A stretch of 64,000 bases of DNA, taken from JADKFD01 sp050250665. GTDB taxonomy: Bacteria > Pseudomonadota > Gammaproteobacteria > Xanthomonadales > SZUA-5. The position numbers were made by a program, and so were the translations under genes. Below are positions 1 through 7,744 of the stretch, piece after piece (positions within the stretch are counted from its first letter, which is position 1; each line of letters starts with the position of its first letter). The notes beneath the pieces were generated by a model. The model had not been told where the DNA came from, ran no database searches, and saw nothing but the letters and a program-made list of their open reading frames with translations. Where the stretch lies: the NCBI GenBank assembly GCA_050250665.1, contig JBFWOF010000012.1, forward strand, positions 57,349 through 121,348, written 5' to 3'.

Positions 1-1101
1 GCTGATGGCGCGGGCGAACTCGCCCCAGTCCAGACCGCGGTCAAAGCCGCCCACGATGACCACCGTGGGCCTGGGCGCCAGGCTGCTCAGCGCCGCCAGC
101 GTCGCTTCGGGAGTGGTGGCGATGCTGTCATCGACGAAACGGATGCCATCGCGCGTGCCGACATCGGCCAGCCGGTGCGGCAGCGGCTTGAAATCACGCA
201 CCGCCTGCAGCAACTGCCGCGGATCGTGACCAAAGGCCTCGACCATGGTGAAAGCGGCGGCCACATTGCTGGCGTTGTGGGCACCGGCCAGATGGGTGTC
301 GGACAGATCGATCACATGCTCTTCGTCGTGCCACACCGAGGCGCCACGGGCATGCCAGAAGCCGCGATGATTGAACAGCGTGCGCCGTTCGACGCCCTCC
401 ACATGCGCCATCAGCCGCGCATCGGCCGCGTTCAGCACCGCCAGATCGGCGTGTCCGTCGCTGATCACCTTGAGCTTGTCGCGATAATAGGTTTCCTCGT
501 CGCCGTGCCAGTCCAGGTGTTCCGGCGACAGGTTGAGTACCGCAGCGATCGCCGGATGGCCGATGAAATCGGCCGCCTGATAACTGGACAGCTCGATCAC
601 CCAGTAGTCCGGTTCCGGATCCGGCTCCATGACATCCAGCAGCGGCAGTCCGATATTGCCGGCCAGCACCACCTTGGCCCCGGTGGCGCGCAGCAAGGCG
701 GCGGTCAGCGCACTGGTGGTGCTCTTGCCCTTGGTGCCGGTGATGACGATAGTCTTGTCGTGGCGATGCTGGGCAAACCACATGGACGTGCCGGAAATGA
801 AGCGGGTGCCGCGAAAATGCGCCCACTCCATCGCCCGCGTGTGGCGATAGGGACTGATGCCCGGCGACTTGATGACGATCTGATAGGGACCGAAGGTGCC
901 GGCCTGGATCTCCTCGGCCACCACCTCGATCTTGGGGTCGCCAGAGAAATCCCAGGATGCGGCTTCTTCCGGCGTCAGAATGATGCCGATCTTCTTCTCA
1001 GGGAAGATCGAGCGCAGGAAGCGCAGCGCCGCCTGGCCTTCCTGACCAAAACCCCAGATGGCGACCTTGCGCAAGGTGAAAGCTTCGAGGCTGATATGCA
1101 T
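1..1101 (-). CDS. murD: MurD-family UDP-MurNAc-L-Ala:glutamate ligase (C-terminus cut by window edge)
   Basis: Cytoplasmic Mur ligase that adds glutamate to UDP-MurNAc-L-alanine in peptidoglycan precursor synthesis. Translation runs without a stop from ATG at 1101 to the left edge (367 codons), so the C-terminal domain is missing. Visible: an N-terminal Rossmann-like start (VAIWGFGQEGQAALRFL), the P-loop TGTKGKSTT around residue 126, AGNIGLPLL, ELSSYQAADF and NLSPEHLDWHGDEE, all in MurD order. Canonical E. coli MurD reads TGSNGKST; the TGTKGKST form and the ELSSYQ stretch recall the MurD2 type known from Xanthomonas, which adds L-Glu and works with the epimerase MurL. That sub-assignment is from memory of the family and is not proven; the MurL neighbour would lie outside the window. 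Family assignment is firm, subtype moderate. Confidence 0.85.
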   Translation of the reverse strand, partial: MHISLEAFTLRKVAIWGFGQEGQAALRFLRSIFPEKKIGIILTPEEAASWDFSGDPKIEVVAEEIQAGTFGPYQIVIKSPGISPYRHTRAMEWAHFRGTRFISGTSMWFAQHRHDKTIVITGTKGKSTTSALTAALLRATGAKVVLAGNIGLPLLDVMEPDPEPDYWVIELSSYQAADFIGHPAIAAVLNLSPEHLDWHGDEETYYRDKLKVISDGHADLAVLNAADARLMAHVEGVERRTLFNHRGFWHARGASVWHDEEHVIDLSDTHLAGAHNASNVAAAFTMVEAFGHDPRQLLQAVRDFKPLPHRLADVGTRDGIRFVDDSIATTPEATLAALSSLAPRPTVVIVGGFDRGLDWGEFARAIS

Positions 1102-1213
1102 GATCGATGGCGTGAGTAGCGATGCCCCGGATGATGCGGGCGCGAGCGTGAAGTTGCACTGGCTGGGGCGAGCGGGGCTCCAGACGCGCCTGTCCACAGG
1201 TCAGAAGCCGGTC

Positions 1214-1579
1214 TCAGTCGAAGGCCGATTCGCGCTCGATCGGCATTTCGCAATACAGACAGGCGGCGTGACGTCCGTTGTTGTTACGGCCGCAGGAGCC
1301 GCACACCACCACCTTCGAGCGGACGCGTCCGTCCCGTTGCCCGTCCTGCAGGTCCACCTCTTCCATGCGCTTGATCAGATCGTGTTCGGTCAGCCCGCTG
1401 GCGTCCTGCAGCAGCGACCACATCGAGCGGCACACCAGCGACAAGCGATCCACCTCCTGCTGCAGACGCTGCATCTCCGAGCGAGTCTGCTCGGCACCGG
1501 CCTTGGCGTGGGAAACACCGGCAGCGAGGTTTTCATCCCGCTTGTACTGATGAGCGTCAACGAGCCAGTCTATGGGCAT
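1214..1579 (-). CDS. coiled-coil / C-terminal zinc-ribbon protein, copy 1
   Basis: Small 121-aa protein of unknown function. Residues about 25-60 are a heptad-rich helix (EQTRSEMQRLQQEVDRLSLV) followed by MWSLLQDASGLTEHDLIKRMEEVDLQDG, and the C-terminus is a four-cysteine ribbon (CGSC...CLYC) ending in ESAFD. It is a clear paralogue of the next gene upstream (1729-2061): both share DRLSLVCR, the GLTE.DL block, DGQ..GRVR, the ribbon and the SAFD end. The zinc ribbon suggests RNA, DNA or protein binding, but no partner is evident. It lies on the same strand as the MurD ligase, 112 bp upstream of it, and could be co-transcribed with it. Confidence 0.7.
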   Translation of the reverse strand: MPIDWLVDAHQYKRDENLAAGVSHAKAGAEQTRSEMQRLQQEVDRLSLVCRSMWSLLQDASGLTEHDLIKRMEEVDLQDGQRDGRVRSKVVVCGSCGRNNNGRHAACLYCEMPIERESAFD

Positions 1580-1698
1580 GGGGTGGCATCCTGGGATCGA
1601 AATCTGGTCACCACATAGAACACGCGGACGGGCCAGAGTTCAAGGGTGTGAGGGCACTCAGGCGCCGCGATTGGCCGAGCGCTCGACTCGCGCAGACT

Positions 1699-1723
1699 GT
1701 GGGAGCGGCTTCAGCCGCGAACT
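1699..1723. repeat. REP-like palindrome (GGGAGCGGCTTCAGCCGC type)
   Basis: Short palindrome with arms GCGGCT/AGCCGC between the two zinc-ribbon genes. It resembles the widespread REP core of Pseudomonas and Xanthomonadales and is a relative of the GTAGGAGCG elements elsewhere in the window. Confidence 0.6.
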
Positions 1724-1728
1724 GCAAG

Positions 1729-2061
1729 TCAGTCAAAAGCCGAAAGGCGTTCAAGCGGATGCTGGCAATACAGGCAAAAGCGCTGCCTTGGGCCACAGGT
1801 TCGGCCGCACTCCGGGCAGGGTCGAACGGCGGCACGAACCCGCCCGCTCGATTGACCATCCTGGGCGTCGATCTCGTCCACGCGACGCAACAGATCCTGC
1901 TCGGTGAGCCCTTGGCTCTCCTGCAGCAGGGAATACATCGCCCTGCACACCAGCGACAGCCGATCCAGATCGATCCGCAGGCGCTCGAGTTCGCTGTTGG
2001 CGCGGCGTAGATCGGCTTTGGCGTTGGACAGCTCACGGCTGTCCTCAGGTTTGAAGTCCAT
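1729..2061 (-). CDS. coiled-coil / C-terminal zinc-ribbon protein, copy 2
   Basis: 110-aa paralogue of the 1214-1579 gene. An amphipathic coiled coil covers residues about 8-50 (RELSNAKADLRRANSELERL), followed by AMYSLLQESQGLTEQDLLRRVDEIDAQDG. The ribbon is CPEC...CLYC and the last residues are RLSAFD. Conservation of the SLLQ...GLTE.DL module between the copies suggests it is the functional surface, with the ribbon as a nucleic-acid or protein contact. The start is the ATG at 2061; the upstream sequence has only a weak Shine-Dalgarno. Function unknown. Confidence 0.7.
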   Translation of the reverse strand: MDFKPEDSRELSNAKADLRRANSELERLRIDLDRLSLVCRAMYSLLQESQGLTEQDLLRRVDEIDAQDGQSSGRVRAAVRPCPECGRTCGPRQRFCLYCQHPLERLSAFD

Positions 2062-2186
2062 GGCTCAAGGATCACGCCGGCAGGAAAGATTCGAATGCTA
2101 GCAAGCTGGCGGCTTGGCGCAGCCCGAAGTGCGCGCAGCGCTCTACGGGCAGTGATGCGACAAAGTCGGCTGGCGGCAAAAGCTTC

Positions 2187-2303
2187 AACACAGAGAACGC
2201 AGAGGGCGCACGGAGAACACGGAGAAAGGCCTCTTGACGGCCGATCTGCTTCTCTCCGCGTTCTCTGCGCCGCTCTGCGTTCTCCGCGTTCCGCTTCTGG
2301 CAA
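2187..2303. repeat. long imperfect inverted repeat in the gap before the OGT gene
   Basis: The left arm (ACAGAGAACGCAGAGGGCGC...GGAGAACACGGAGA) is answered by a right arm (TCTCCGCGTTCTCTGCGCCGC...GCGTTCTCCGCGTT). It forms a low-complexity palindrome of about 117 bp. The rest of the 2062-2478 gap holds a half REP (GGTCGCGACGCAAGCTCGCTCCT, about 2348-2370) and a degenerate copy of the GTAGCCCGAACTGCGCGCAGC family (about 2115-2155). No gene is supported there. Confidence 0.6.
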
Positions 2304-2478
2304 CAGAACCCGGCGAGCCCCGATCTTCGCCACGGCAGCGCGACACCGCGGTCGCGACGCAAGCTCGCTCCTGCCTGGGTACCGCACTCCGAGGTCATGT
2401 GGCACCCATCGGCGCTGCCCCAATCATTTATCCTGCGCCATACCCAGAGCCACCCGACTGAACAGGGCAACTTTCCGA

Positions 2479-4929
2479 ATGGCTGAACACGAAAAACCAA
2501 AGACCTTCTACACGACTTATGCCAGCGGCATGGGCTTTGGATCTGGGCAAACCGGCCATGAGGTCAAACTATCGTTCGGCTCGCAGCCGGTCGACAACGG
2601 GAATCCGGCGAACAACCCGATAGCCCAGAACGAATCCACAGAGTCGCTCTACACTAGGGCGACCGAGTTCCTGAACGATGGCCAGTGGGAATCCGCCGTC
2701 CGGTGCCTTCGAAAAGTCCTGGCTGTCGAGCCGGATTACCCGGAAGCCCACAGCAAGCTGGGTATGGCCCAAAAAGGACTGGGCGACGTCGCCGCGGCGA
2801 TCAGCTGCTTCCGAAAGGCTCTGGAACTGAAGCCCGATCTGGTGGAGGCCCATTACAAGCTGGGGACGATTTTCCAGGCTCAGGGGCAAGTCGATGCAGC
2901 CGTGCGTTGTTTCCAGGATGCTGTCAAGTTCCAGCCCGATCACGGCGATGCCCATTACAATCTGGGCGCGGCATTTCAGGCGAATGGACAACTGAACGAA
3001 GCCGAGAAGCACTATCGGGCAGCCATCAACTGCAACGAGCGTGACGCCGATGCGCACAACAACCTCGGGATGGTCCATGCCGCCCAGGACCAGCATGAAG
3101 CGGCCGCCGCCAGCTTCAGCCGCGCTCTCGAACTGCAGCCTGATGACCTCAACGCCCTCAATAACCTCGGGGCCGCACTGCTCAAACTGGATCGCCCGCA
3201 GGAATCGGCGCAATGGTGCCGGCGAGCGCTGACCCTGCAACCCGACTGCGTTGCCGCCCTCATCAACATGGGCACGGTCTGCCTCAGGCTGAACGAACTG
3301 GATCAGGCCATAGCGCACTACCAGCGGGCCCTGTCGCTCGAACCGGACAACGCCGATATCGACGCCTACCTGGGCCTCGGTCGCGCCTTGACAAACAAAC
3401 AGGAATTCGAGCCGGCCCGGAACAGCTATCGCAAGGCCCTGGTCTTGCAGCAAGACTGCGATCGCGCCTATGCCGGGCTCGGCGATATCGCCGTGGGCGA
3501 AGTGGATTATGAAGCCGCCGCCGAGCACTACCAGAAGGCGCTGGCCCTGAAGCCGGATTCAGTCGATTATCAATTCAGGCTGATCTGCGCCCGCAGGTAC
3601 CTGTGTCTCTGGGATGACCCCGGCGTACTCGACGCGATGCTGCGGCAGGTACACGAACTCGACATCAACCCCTGGCTGTTGCTGGCGCTCACCGACTCTG
3701 CCAGTGCGCAGTTGCGCTGTGCCGAAAAGCATGCCGAGAGTTTGCGGGTAGCCAAACAGGATTTCCCGGCGACGGAAACGAACCGGGAGCCGCGCAAGAT
3801 CCGGATAGCCTATGTTTCGGCAGACTTCAGAAATCACCCGGTGGCTTTGCTGCTGGCCGGTGTACTTGAGAAACATGACAAACAGAGATTCGAGATCATT
3901 GCGTTGTCACTGCGGGCGCCAGACGGCAGCAAGCTGGGGCGACGTGTCCGCGACGCCGTGGATCGCTACGTGGACGTGTCGGCAATGACTGACCACGAGA
4001 TCGTCCGCTTGATGCGAGAGCTGCGGGTGGATATTGCGGTTGACCTCATGGGCTGCACCAAGGGCGGGCGAATGGCCGTCTTCTGTTCTCGCGCGGCACC
4101 GATCCAGGTAAATTTCCTCGGATTTGCGGGCACCCTGGGCAGCGACAGTTACGATTACATCGTGGCCGACAAGCGAGTGATCCCGGACCGCTACCAGCAA
4201 TACTATTCGGAACGCATCGCCTGTCTTCCAGACACCTTCCTGCCCACGGACGATCAAATCGTAGCGGCAGGCCCAGCGCCCACGCGCGCGCAACATGGCT
4301 TGCCCGAAGCCGGTTTTGTCTTTTGCAGCTTCAACAACGACTACAAGTTCAACCCATCCATCTTCGATATCTGGATGCGATTGCTGAAGGAGGTCGAGAA
4401 CAGCTTGCTGTGGCTACCTCGTGGCCGTTCCAGCGCCCATGTAAATTTGAGCAGGGAAGCGGCGGCTCGCGGGGTTTCGCCGGCGCGAGTGATCTTTGCC
4501 CCTTTCACCGACACCCACGCCGAACATCTGGCGCGCCTCAGACTGGCGGATCTGTTTCTGGATACGCTTCCATACAACGCTCACACGACGGCGGTCGATG
4601 CGCTGTCAGCTGGCTTACCGCTGCTGACCTGCATGGGCGAGGCCTTCGCGGCACGCGTTGCCGGGAGCCTGCTCCATGCCGTGGGAATGCCGGAACTCAT
4701 CACCACGAGTCTGCGCGACTATGAAGAACAGGCACTGTTGCTGGCCAGACAGCCCGAGCTGCTGGCGACTTTGCGGAACAAACTTCAGATCAATCTGAAA
4801 TCCAGGCCACTGTTCAACAGCGAGCGCTACACACGGCATCTTGAGGCCGCCTACACGAACATGCACCAGCGGCGGCTTCGAGGCGAAGCGCCTGCCAGTT
4901 TCGAGGTCACACCGCCTACAGCAGCTTGA
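2479..4929 (+). CDS. TPR O-GlcNAc-transferase-like protein (GT41 / SPINDLY family)
   Basis: 816-aa cytoplasmic protein. A short Gly-rich leader is followed by about nine 34-residue TPRs (residues about 54-362, e.g. AHYNLGAAFQANGQLNEAEK). After a linker comes the GT41 catalytic region (about 420-790): RIAYVSADFRNHPVALLL (with the catalytic-type His), PIQVNFLGFAGTLG, CSFNNDYKFNP, then HLARLRLADLFLDTLPYNAHTT and GLPLLTCMGEAFAARVA. This matches the C-terminal core of eukaryotic OGT, so it probably transfers a sugar from a nucleotide donor to Ser/Thr of a protein; the target is unknown. The chosen ATG has a TPR-free leader; the longer in-frame extension upstream runs through repeat DNA. Its last 14 bases overlap the convergent small gene. 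Confidence 0.88.
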   Translation: MAEHEKPKTFYTTYASGMGFGSGQTGHEVKLSFGSQPVDNGNPANNPIAQNESTESLYTRATEFLNDGQWESAVRCLRKVLAVEPDYPEAHSKLGMAQKGLGDVAAAISCFRKALELKPDLVEAHYKLGTIFQAQGQVDAAVRCFQDAVKFQPDHGDAHYNLGAAFQANGQLNEAEKHYRAAINCNERDADAHNNLGMVHAAQDQHEAAAASFSRALELQPDDLNALNNLGAALLKLDRPQESAQWCRRALTLQPDCVAALINMGTVCLRLNELDQAIAHYQRALSLEPDNADIDAYLGLGRALTNKQEFEPARNSYRKALVLQQDCDRAYAGLGDIAVGEVDYEAAAEHYQKALALKPDSVDYQFRLICARRYLCLWDDPGVLDAMLRQVHELDINPWLLLALTDSASAQLRCAEKHAESLRVAKQDFPATETNREPRKIRIAYVSADFRNHPVALLLAGVLEKHDKQRFEIIALSLRAPDGSKLGRRVRDAVDRYVDVSAMTDHEIVRLMRELRVDIAVDLMGCTKGGRMAVFCSRAAPIQVNFLGFAGTLGSDSYDYIVADKRVIPDRYQQYYSERIACLPDTFLPTDDQIVAAGPAPTRAQHGLPEAGFVFCSFNNDYKFNPSIFDIWMRLLKEVENSLLWLPRGRSSAHVNLSREAAARGVSPARVIFAPFTDTHAEHLARLRLADLFLDTLPYNAHTTAVDALSAGLPLLTCMGEAFAARVAGSLLHAVGMPELITTSLRDYEEQALLLARQPELLATLRNKLQINLKSRPLFNSERYTRHLEAAYTNMHQRRLRGEAPASFEVTPPTAA

Positions 4930-5209
4930 CCAGCCAGAGCGTGATCCGGTCGATATAGTCATCGGGAAATCCCGCCTCTTTCAGCGCCCACTTGAACTGA
5001 TTGACCAGTTGAGCGCGCTTGTAGACGTTGAGCTTCTCGACCTTCCGGAATTCGACAGTCTTCTTGGCGACCGCATCCAGCGTCCTGTTGGTCTTGCGCG
5101 CGAACTTCTTCTCGTCATTTCTTTCGGCTGACGGAATATGTTCGATGAAATATTCCGCCAGGGATTTTCCGAAGTCCTTGGCTTTGCGCGCATCCAACCA
5201 GTCGAACAT
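4916..5209 (-). CDS. small conserved-looking protein of unknown function
   Basis: 97 aa from ATG 5209 (MFDWLDARKAKDFGKSLAEY...), preceded by a good GAGG Shine-Dalgarno; a TTG start at 5242 would add 11 residues. The protein is charged and mostly helical, with no Cys, membrane segment or signal peptide. It ends in KEAGFPDDYIDRITLWLVKLL. It is convergent with, and overlaps by 14 bp, the OGT-family gene. I do not recognise the family. The tail-to-tail overlap, coding-like composition and lack of repeats support a real gene. Confidence 0.6.
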   Translation of the reverse strand: MFDWLDARKAKDFGKSLAEYFIEHIPSAERNDEKKFARKTNRTLDAVAKKTVEFRKVEKLNVYKRAQLVNQFKWALKEAGFPDDYIDRITLWLVKLL

Positions 5210-5243
5210 GCTCCGTTCCTCAGTTTCTGATTCTTGAGTCAAA

Positions 5244-5384
5244 TCAATCGTACCGGTGCTCAGCCAGAAAGCGCGCAGAGATTCTCGCCCTCAGCCTGCG
5301 TCCGAAGCTGAAACCGGCCACTTGCAGCCATCGCGACGGGGCTCGCGATCCCAACTTCGGAAAGCGCGTGAACGTGATCATCAT
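5244..5384 (-). CDS. possible 46-aa fragment with weak SymE-like look
   Basis: ATG 5384 (tandem ATGATG) to TGA 5244, squeezed between the small gene and thiC. It reads MMITFTRFP...SRWLQVAGFSFGRRLRAR. The RWL..AGF..G..+R.R pattern recalls the SymE toxin fold (GKWLEEAGF..G..V.V), but the C-terminal part does not follow and there is no clear ribosome site. It is either a remnant or chance; low confidence. Confidence 0.2.
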   Translation of the reverse strand: MMITFTRFPKLGSRAPSRWLQVAGFSFGRRLRARISARFLAEHRYD

Positions 5385-5440
5385 ACAGGCGCCCGAGGAA
5401 GCCCAGGCTTACTGCCCGGACCCCGAACTCCAGCACAGGG

Positions 5441-7321
5441 TCATTTAGGCCGATAGATCTCCAGCCCGGCCTCGCGGAACTCCGCTGCCTTCTCGGCCAT
5501 GCCCTGTTCCAGCGCGGCGGCTTCGTCGGCCACACCTTTCTGGGCGGCGTAGTCGCGTACGTCCTGGGTGATCTTCATCGAGCAGAAATGCGGACCGCAC
5601 ATCGAGCAGAAGTGGGCGACCTTGTGGGCTTCCTTGGGCAGGGTCTCGTCATGGAATTCCTTGGCCTTCTCCGGGTCGAGACCGAGGTTGAACTGGTCTT
5701 CCCAGCGGAATTCGAAGCGCGCCTTGCTCAGCGCGTTGTCGCGCACCTGGGCGGCCGGATGGCCCTTGGCCAGATCGGCGGCGTGGGCGGCGATCTTGTA
5801 GGTGACGATGCCGTCGCGCACATCGTGCTTGTTGGGCAGTCCGAGGTGCTCCTTGGGGGTCACGTAGCAGAGCATGGCGGTGCCGTACCAGCCGATCATG
5901 GCCGCGCCGATGGCGCTGGTGATGTGGTCGTAGCCGGGGGCGATGTCGGTGGTCAGCGGTCCAAGGGTATAGAAGGGCGCCTCGCCGCACTCGCGCAGCT
6001 GCTTGTCCATGTTTTCCTTGATCAGATGCATGGGCACATGACCCGGGCCCTCGATCATGGTCTGGACATCGTGTTTCCAGGCAATCTGGGTCAGCTCACC
6101 CAGGGTCTCCAGCTCGCCGAACTGGGCAGCGTCGTTGGCGTCGGCAATCGAGCCCGGGCGCAGGCCATCCCCCAGCGAGAAGGACACATCGTAGGCCTTC
6201 ATGATTTCGCAGATTTCTTCGAAGCGCTCGTAGAGGAAGCTCTCCTTGTGATGCGCCAGGCACCACTTGGCCATGATCGAGCCGCCGCGACTGACGATGC
6301 CGGTGACGCGCCTGGCGGTCAGCGGGATGTACTTCAGGCGCACGCCGGCATGGATGGTGAAGTAGCTCACGCCCTGCTCGGCCTGTTCGATCAGGGTGTC
6401 GCGGAAGATCTCCCAGGTCAGTTCCTCGGCCTTGCCGTTGACCTTCTCCAGCGCCTGGTAGATCGGCACCGTACCGATCGGCACCGGCGAGTTGCGGATG
6501 ATCCACTCGCGGGTTTCGTGGATGTGCTTGCCGGTGGACAGATCCATCACGGTATCGGCACCCCAGCGGATCGACCACACCATTTTCTCGACTTCTTCGG
6601 CGATGGAGCTACTCACCGCCGAGTTGCCGATATTGGAGTTGATCTTCACCAGGAAGTTGCGGCCGATGATCATCGGCTCCAGTTCCGGGTGGTTGATGTT
6701 GCAGGGAATGATGGCGCGGCCGCGAGCGACTTCATCGCGCACGAATTCGGGAGTGACGATCTTCGGCAGACTGGCGCCGAAGCTCTCGCCGGCATGGTGC
6801 CGGAGCAGATAATCCTCGCGAATCTGGTCGATCAGCTGGTTCTCGCGAATGGCGATGTATTCCATCTCCGGCGTGATGATGCCGCGGCGGGCGTAGTGCA
6901 TCTGGCTGACGTTGGCACCGGCCTTGGCCCGGCGCGGAGCGCGCAGGTGTTCAAAGCGCAGATGGTTGGTCCTGGCGTCCAGCAGGCGATCATGGCCGAA
7001 CACCGAGGTCGGTCCGCTCAGCTGCTCGGTATCGCCACGCTCGGCAATCCAGGCGGCACGCATCGGCAACAGGCCCTTGCGCAGATTGATGTTGACCGAG
7101 GGGTCGGTGTACGGACCGCTGGTGTCGTAGATGGCCAGCGAGGGATTGATCTCGGCGCCAAAGGATTTGGCGGTACGGGCCTGCGCCACTTCGCGCATGG
7201 GCACGCGCAGATCGTCGCGCGAGCCATGGGCGTAGATCTTGCGGGAGCCGGGGATCGGGCGGGTCAAATCAGCCGAGAGTTGCTCGGCCTGCTGCATCAT
7301 GTCGTCGGTCACCGCATTCAT
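5441..7321 (-). CDS. thiC: phosphomethylpyrimidine synthase ThiC
   Basis: 626-aa radical-SAM enzyme that rearranges aminoimidazole ribotide to HMP-phosphate, the pyrimidine half of thiamine. Motifs are as expected: SRKIYAHGSRDDLRVPMREV near the N-terminus, NINHPELEPMIIGRNF, NSNIGNSAVSSSI, EGPGHVPMHLI, and the C-terminal [4Fe-4S] site CX2CX4C (C572, C575, C580; CSMCGPHFC). Length fits the family. The start at ATG 7321 (MNAVTDDMM...) is chosen because an upstream extension would run into the riboswitch. It stands alone as a transcription unit downstream of a TPP riboswitch, so expression should fall when thiamine pyrophosphate is abundant. Confidence 0.97.
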   Translation of the reverse strand: MNAVTDDMMQQAEQLSADLTRPIPGSRKIYAHGSRDDLRVPMREVAQARTAKSFGAEINPSLAIYDTSGPYTDPSVNINLRKGLLPMRAAWIAERGDTEQLSGPTSVFGHDRLLDARTNHLRFEHLRAPRRAKAGANVSQMHYARRGIITPEMEYIAIRENQLIDQIREDYLLRHHAGESFGASLPKIVTPEFVRDEVARGRAIIPCNINHPELEPMIIGRNFLVKINSNIGNSAVSSSIAEEVEKMVWSIRWGADTVMDLSTGKHIHETREWIIRNSPVPIGTVPIYQALEKVNGKAEELTWEIFRDTLIEQAEQGVSYFTIHAGVRLKYIPLTARRVTGIVSRGGSIMAKWCLAHHKESFLYERFEEICEIMKAYDVSFSLGDGLRPGSIADANDAAQFGELETLGELTQIAWKHDVQTMIEGPGHVPMHLIKENMDKQLRECGEAPFYTLGPLTTDIAPGYDHITSAIGAAMIGWYGTAMLCYVTPKEHLGLPNKHDVRDGIVTYKIAAHAADLAKGHPAAQVRDNALSKARFEFRWEDQFNLGLDPEKAKEFHDETLPKEAHKVAHFCSMCGPHFCSMKITQDVRDYAAQKGVADEAAALEQGMAEKAAEFREAGLEIYRPK

Positions 7322-7388
7322 CGTCGCGCTCCAGCAGGGGAAGGACGAAGCGGCGGCGGCGGATGCACTGCAGTGGCGGCACACCCGA

Positions 7389-7472
7389 AGCTTCCCTACA
7401 CCGGTACTAGCCGGATCAGGTTCGAAGGGACTGTCTCAGCCCGGCTATTGCCCGGCACCCCCGCTTCAGTGC
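7389..7472 (-). promoter_or_regulatory. TPP riboswitch (THI element) of thiC
   Basis: On the minus strand the conserved THI-box strings occur in order: GGGGTGCC, GGGCTGAGA, CCTTCGAACCTGATCC and CTAGTACCGGTGTAGGGAAG, with complementary P1/P3 arms. It sits about 65 nt upstream of the thiC ATG, suited to translational or early transcriptional control by thiamine pyrophosphate. Confidence 0.96.
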
Positions 7473-7503
7473 GGCGATTGTAGCGCAGGCGGCTGGGGAA
7501 ACG

Positions 7504-7573
7504 GGACTCGGGACTCGGGACTCGGGACTCGGGACTCGGGACTCGGGACTCGGGACTCGGGACTCGGGACTCG
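7504..7573. repeat. 7-nt tandem satellite, ten copies of GGACTCG
   Basis: Ten perfect head-to-tail copies of GGACTCG just upstream of the thiC riboswitch. It is the first of three unrelated 7-nt satellites in the window and is prone to copy-number change. Confidence 0.95.
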
Positions 7574-7599
7574 GGAAAGGCTCGCAGGCATTTGATCTT

Positions 7600-7668
7600 G
7601 TAGGTCAAGATTTGTCTGGACGCTCTTTCAGCCCGTTGCCAGAAGCGTCCAGACAATTCTGGACCTAC
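7600..7668. repeat. 69-bp inverted repeat with GTCTGGACGCT arms
   Basis: The left arm GTAGGTC.AGA..TGTCTGGACGCT and the right arm AGCGTCCAGACAATTCTGGACCTAC pair almost completely around an 18-nt loop. The inner core AGCGTCCAGACAA.TCTGGACC recurs at 53554-53577, and a half copy lies near 12715-12735. It could form a transcript-end hairpin between the divergent-facing gaps, or be a miniature mobile palindrome. Confidence 0.85.
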
Positions 7669-7680
7669 ACAAGTCCCTCG

Positions 7681-7739
7681 AACCACGCTTCTCCCTTTTT
7701 CCTTTTTCCTTTTCCCCTTTCCCCTTTCCCCTTTTCCAG
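7681..7739. repeat. homopyrimidine tract
   Basis: About 55 nt of almost pure C/T (CTCCCTTTTTCCTTTTTCC...) directly after the S9 peptidase stop codon. A homopurine counterpart (GGGAAAAGGGAAAAAGGG) follows the ppa gene at 12603-12641. Together with the satellite and inverted repeat it fills the 7473-7744 gap, which holds no gene. Confidence 0.85.
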
Positions 7740-7744
7740 CGATT

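Noticed and set aside
5210..5242. TTG 5242 as start of the small gene after OGT
   Set aside because: ATG 5209 has a better ribosome site, and the extra residues are not needed by any visible domain.
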